Made by a program: the position numbers and the translations under genes
Origin: Streptomyces adustus
GTDB taxonomy: Bacteria; Actinomycetota; Actinomycetes; Streptomycetales; Streptomycetaceae
DNA length: 35,092 nucleotides
Reading direction: 5' to 3'
Assembly: GCF_009377175.1 (NCBI RefSeq)
Contig: NZ_VJZD01000083.1
Span: forward strand, 1-35,092
The notes under the pieces: generated by a model
Told to the model about the DNA's origin: nothing
Seen by the model: only the letters and a program-made list of their open reading frames with translations
The model's database searches: none
Shown: positions 32,538-35,092 of the stretch, one piece after another
Layout of the letters: every line of letters starts with the position of its first letter
Position numbering within the stretch: position 1 is the stretch's first letter

Positions 32538-33725
32538 GTGACACATCCAGCGACGCGTACGGCGTCCCCGCCCGCCGCCGCCCTGCGCCGGGCGGCTCCG
32601 GCCCTCCTGGGGTACGCGGCCGTGCGCGCCCTGGGACTGCTCACGCTGGCCCTGTTCGCCCAGGCGCGGGGCAAGAGCGCGTACACCCTGCTGACCGGAC
32701 GCTGGGACTCGCTCTGGTACACGAGGGTCGCGGAGCTGGGATACGGCTACGAGGTGCGTCTGCCGAACGGCGACGTGCACTCCAATCTGGCCTTCTTCCC
32801 GTTGCTGCCCTGGCTGGAGCGGCTGCTGCACGCGGTCACCCCGCTGTCGTACGCCGGCGCCGGACTGGCCGTCTCCCTGCTCGCCTCGCTCGCCGCGGCG
32901 TGGGGGATCTTCGCTGTGGCGGAGGAGGTGTACGGGCGCCGGGCCGGTGTGTGCGCCGTGCTGCTGTGGGCGGTCCTGCCCGTGGGGATCGTGCAGTCGA
33001 TGGCGTACAGCGAGTCGCTGTTCACCGCGCTCGCCGCCTGGTCCCTGTACGCGGTGCTGACCGGCCGCTGGCTGACCGCCGGGCTGCTGGCCGCGCTGGC
33101 CGGGCTGACCCGGCCGGTCGGGCTCGCCGTGGTCGCCGCGGTGTGGACGGCGGCCATCGCCTCGTTCGGGCGAACACGGAGCGAAACGCTCCCGCAGGGC
33201 GCGCATACAGAGGAGCGCGCCCCCTCCCTCACGCGGCGCGCCCTCGCCATGCTGATCGCGCCCCTCGGTGCCGCCGGGTACGTGCTCTGGGTCGGCCGAC
33301 ACACCGGCCGGGGCCCGCTCGGCTACCTCGACGTGCAGGCCGGCTGGCGCAACGGCTTCGACGGCGGCTACGCCTTCGCCCGCTTCGTCGCCGACAAGTT
33401 CACGTCATTTCCGTCGGCCCTGGCCGGCGTCGGGCTGGTCGTCGGGGTCGGCCTGGTGATCTGGCTGTACGTCGTCGGGGTACGGCAGCGCCAGCCGCTG
33501 CCGCTGCTGGTGTACACGGGTGCCGTCACCGCGCTCGCGCTGTGCGCGTCGAGCTACTTCGGCTCGAAGCCGCGCCTGCTGCTGCCCGCGTTCCCGCTGC
33601 TGCTGCCGCTCGCCCTGGCCCTGGCCCGGCTGCGCACCTCCAGGTCCGCGCTGGTGACAGGCGGTGTCGCGGTGCTGTCGGCCGTGTACGGAGCGTTCTG
33701 GCTGAACGGCTCCGGTCCGCCGTGA
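32538..33725 (+). CDS. PIG-V-like mannosyltransferase, polytopic GT-C
   Basis: 395 aa from GTG 32538. About 9-10 helices. WDSLWYTRVAELGYGY near residue 55 and the loop HSNLAFFPLLPWLERLL match the GT-C signature of PIG-V/GPI mannosyltransferase-like actinobacterial proteins, in which the acidic residue of the first loop is catalytic. QSMAYSESLFTALAAWSLYA and LAALAGLTRPVGLAV follow the family pattern. It would use a polyprenyl-phosphate sugar donor outside the membrane, possibly for protein or glycolipid mannosylation. It lies upstream of a PAP2 phosphatase gene on the same strand, a related lipid-carrier function. Confidence 0.85.
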   Translation: MTHPATRTASPPAAALRRAAPALLGYAAVRALGLLTLALFAQARGKSAYTLLTGRWDSLWYTRVAELGYGYEVRLPNGDVHSNLAFFPLLPWLERLLHAVTPLSYAGAGLAVSLLASLAAAWGIFAVAEEVYGRRAGVCAVLLWAVLPVGIVQSMAYSESLFTALAAWSLYAVLTGRWLTAGLLAALAGLTRPVGLAVVAAVWTAAIASFGRTRSETLPQGAHTEERAPSLTRRALAMLIAPLGAAGYVLWVGRHTGRGPLGYLDVQAGWRNGFDGGYAFARFVADKFTSFPSALAGVGLVVGVGLVIWLYVVGVRQRQPLPLLVYTGAVTALALCASSYFGSKPRLLLPAFPLLLPLALALARLRTSRSALVTGGVAVLSAVYGAFWLNGSGPP

Positions 33726-33775
33726 CCGGCTCCGGCCGACCGGTGAGCGTCCGGAGAATTCCACCCCAGGATTCG

Positions 33776-33871
33776 GTGAACGAATTCATAAGTGACATAA
33801 AACTGCTCCCTAGAATGATCAAAGGAATTGCAGGGACCGCCATCCCGACATTGACGATTCAGAAGAAATAA
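33776..33871 (+). CDS. Possible 31-residue peptide in an AT-rich patch (tentative)
   Basis: GTG 33776 to TAA 33869-33871 encodes a 31-aa peptide (starts MNEFISDIKLLPRMIKG, ends TLTIQKK), with AGGA 5 nt upstream. It is amphipathic and basic at the C-terminus. Codons such as ATA, AGT, AGA and GCA are foreign to Streptomyces coding style, and the local G+C falls to roughly 45%. It may be a short acquired or very lowly translated peptide, or the AT-rich stretch may simply be a promoter region. I lean to non-coding but record it. Confidence 0.25.
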   Translation: MNEFISDIKLLPRMIKGIAGTAIPTLTIQKK

Positions 33872-33930
33872 AGCCTCGCCTGAGAGGAATCCCACATCAC
33901 ATCGTCATCACAAACGCGCTGAATCGACCG

Positions 33931-33957
33931 GGAACTGAGCTCACTCGCTGTAACGTC
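33931..33957 (+). promoter_or_regulatory. Candidate ECF-type promoter of the PAP2 gene
   Basis: GGAACT (33931-33936) and CGTC (33954-33957) are separated by 17 bp, the pattern recognised by ECF sigma factors such as SigE. The start codon GTG 33964 lies 6 nt after it, which predicts a leaderless message. An overlapping TAACGT (33951-33956) could instead be a sigma-HrdB -10 giving the same start. Confidence 0.42.
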
Positions 33958-33963
33958 GATTGG

Positions 33964-35019
33964 GTGCGTACCGAACGAAAGCTCACCCGTCTGGACCGGG
34001 TGTTCGCCAGGCTGGACCGTGAGCCGGAACGGCCGGCTCACATCGATGTGCCGAAGATGAGCCGGCACAGGATCGTGCTGTTCAGCGCGACCCTTGCCTT
34101 CTACCTGGCGATCGTGTGGGCCGTGGTGATCACCTCATGGCTGGTCCGGCTCGACTGGCAGGTCATGTTCTTCCGGCCGTACCAGCAGTGGCCGCAGATC
34201 CACGCCTTCCTCGACTACTACGTGGTCCTCGGCCAGCGCGGCCCGACGGCCGTGATGGTCGCGGCCTGGCTGGGCTGGCGGTCCTGGCGTCAGCACACGC
34301 TGCGCCCACTGCTGAGCCTGGGCGCCTCGCTGCTGCTGCTGAACCTCACGGTCGGCGCCGCCAAGCTGGGCATGGGCCGGCTCGGCCCGCACTACGCGAT
34401 CACCATCGGCTCGAACGAGATGGGTCTGGGCGGCGATATATTCCCCAGCGGCCACACCGCCAACGCGGTGGTGACCTGGGGGATTCTGGCGTATCTGGCC
34501 TCCACGCCGAGAGCGCGCCGCTGGCTGTCCGCGCTCTCCGCGGTGACCTCGCTCGGGGTCGGCCTGACCACCGTCTACCTCGGCACGCACTGGCTGAGCG
34601 ACGTGGTCCTCGGCTGGGCCGCGGGTCTGCTGATCCTGCTGGCACTGCCGTGGTTCGAGCCACTGGTGGCCCGCGCCGAGACCGCGCTGTTCGACCTGCG
34701 CGACCGTCTGCGCGACCGCCTGCGCGACCGGCGCTCCGGTACGAAGGTCGCGCCGGTGCCCGCCCCCGCGTCCCCGGTCGGCGCTCCGGTGCTGCTCAAG
34801 CCCCGTACGGCGGCTCAGGGCGAGGTCGCGGCGGCCCGCGAGGCGACCGTCCCGGTGCGCCCGCAGCGGACCCCCGTCCATCTGGCCCCCGGACCGCACA
34901 CCGCCCGCTCGGAGCGCACCCCGGCCGCCCCCGCGGGCAGCCGCCGGCCGCCGCCGCACCCGGACCGCCTGCCCCGGGGCACGGCCGCCTCGACGGCCCG
35001 CCCCCTGACCGGCGGCTGA
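33964..35019 (+). CDS. PAP2 family phosphatase, membrane bound
   Basis: 351 aa from GTG 33964. About six helices, the first at ~37-62. The PAP2 signature is spread as KLGMGRLGP (~134-142), PSGHTANAVV with His164 (161-170) and VYLGTHWLSDVVLGW with His209 and Asp213. Family members dephosphorylate undecaprenyl pyrophosphate or phosphatidic acid at the outer face of the membrane. The C-terminal ~115 residues are a Pro/Ala/Arg-rich cytoplasmic tail containing a 12-bp-repeat-derived RDRLRDRLRDRR. No SD precedes the start, consistent with a leaderless transcript. A role in lipid-carrier recycling under envelope stress is inferred from the promoter and the neighbouring mannosyltransferase. Confidence 0.9.
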   Translation: MRTERKLTRLDRVFARLDREPERPAHIDVPKMSRHRIVLFSATLAFYLAIVWAVVITSWLVRLDWQVMFFRPYQQWPQIHAFLDYYVVLGQRGPTAVMVAAWLGWRSWRQHTLRPLLSLGASLLLLNLTVGAAKLGMGRLGPHYAITIGSNEMGLGGDIFPSGHTANAVVTWGILAYLASTPRARRWLSALSAVTSLGVGLTTVYLGTHWLSDVVLGWAAGLLILLALPWFEPLVARAETALFDLRDRLRDRLRDRRSGTKVAPVPAPASPVGAPVLLKPRTAAQGEVAAAREATVPVRPQRTPVHLAPGPHTARSERTPAAPAGSRRPPPHPDRLPRGTAASTARPLTGG

Positions 35020-35072
35020 CCCCGGCTCACCGCGAGGCCGTCGGTACGCACCCACCCGGCCCCGCGACGACG

Positions 35073-35092
35073 AAGGCCCGGCTCCTGGACCA
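35073..35092 (+). terminator. Probable left half of a terminator hairpin at the window edge
   Basis: AAGGCCCGGCTCCTGG followed by the window end looks like the left arm of a Streptomyces-type terminator whose right arm would lie just outside. It would end the PAP2 transcript. Only half is visible. Confidence 0.25.

Overview
The window is about 35 kb of high-GC (roughly 72%) DNA with strong G/C bias at third codon positions, GTG and TTG starts, AGGAGG-type ribosome binding sites and secreted enzymes typical of Streptomyces. Its gene content (GDSL lipase, LPMO, lipase, DnaE2, streptogrisin-type protease, SepF-like protein) recalls the chromosomal arm-proximal core of S. coelicolor around SCO1725-SCO1755. 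That synteny is recalled from memory and was not checked. No rRNA, tRNA, CRISPR array, insertion sequence or phage gene was seen.

Layout. 1-2.0 kb: end of a NicO-type nickel/cobalt permease, then a receptor-type Ser/Thr kinase. 2.0-2.8 kb: secreted SGNH lipase on the minus strand. 3.06-13.0 kb: an exopolysaccharide-type locus. It holds a small membrane protein, a CelD/BcsL-like acyltransferase, two GT2 glycosyltransferases, a NodB-type deacetylase and a 1269-residue protein joining a Wzx-like flippase to a polytopic GT-C-like domain; four of its ORFs overlap by 4-8 bp. A membrane-anchored GH39-like glycosidase faces them. Two of these genes carry a TTA codon, which points to control by the bldA tRNA. 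13.2-17.8 kb: housekeeping and accessory genes (DUF5925 AAA ATPase, GntR regulator, tandem GNAT, DUF402 protein, methyltransferase, a 44-residue peptide, GNAT).

17.9-21.1 kb: a wall-anchored AA10 LPMO and a secreted lipase share a strong bidirectional terminator. A MarR regulator and a cupin gene then diverge from an unusually repetitive operator region. 21.2-24.7 kb: dnaE2 with two LexA-type boxes and a degenerate PHP site, but no imuA'/imuB partners in view. 24.8-28.0 kb: two paralogous prepro-streptogrisins flank a slipin. 28.3-30.5 kb: a cysteine-tailed DUF5685 protein, the SepF-like sflA, and a small conserved-looking protein. 30.6-35.0 kb: DHA2 drug exporter, PIG-V-like mannosyltransferase, and a PAP2 phosphatase with a candidate ECF-type leaderless promoter.

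Many genes serve the cell envelope and extracellular polymers: glycan synthesis, export and trimming, chitin/cellulose oxidation at the wall, polyprenyl-phosphate recycling, mannosylation and septation. The most novel-looking element is the 10-kb glycan locus with its flippase/GT-C fusion and TTA codons.
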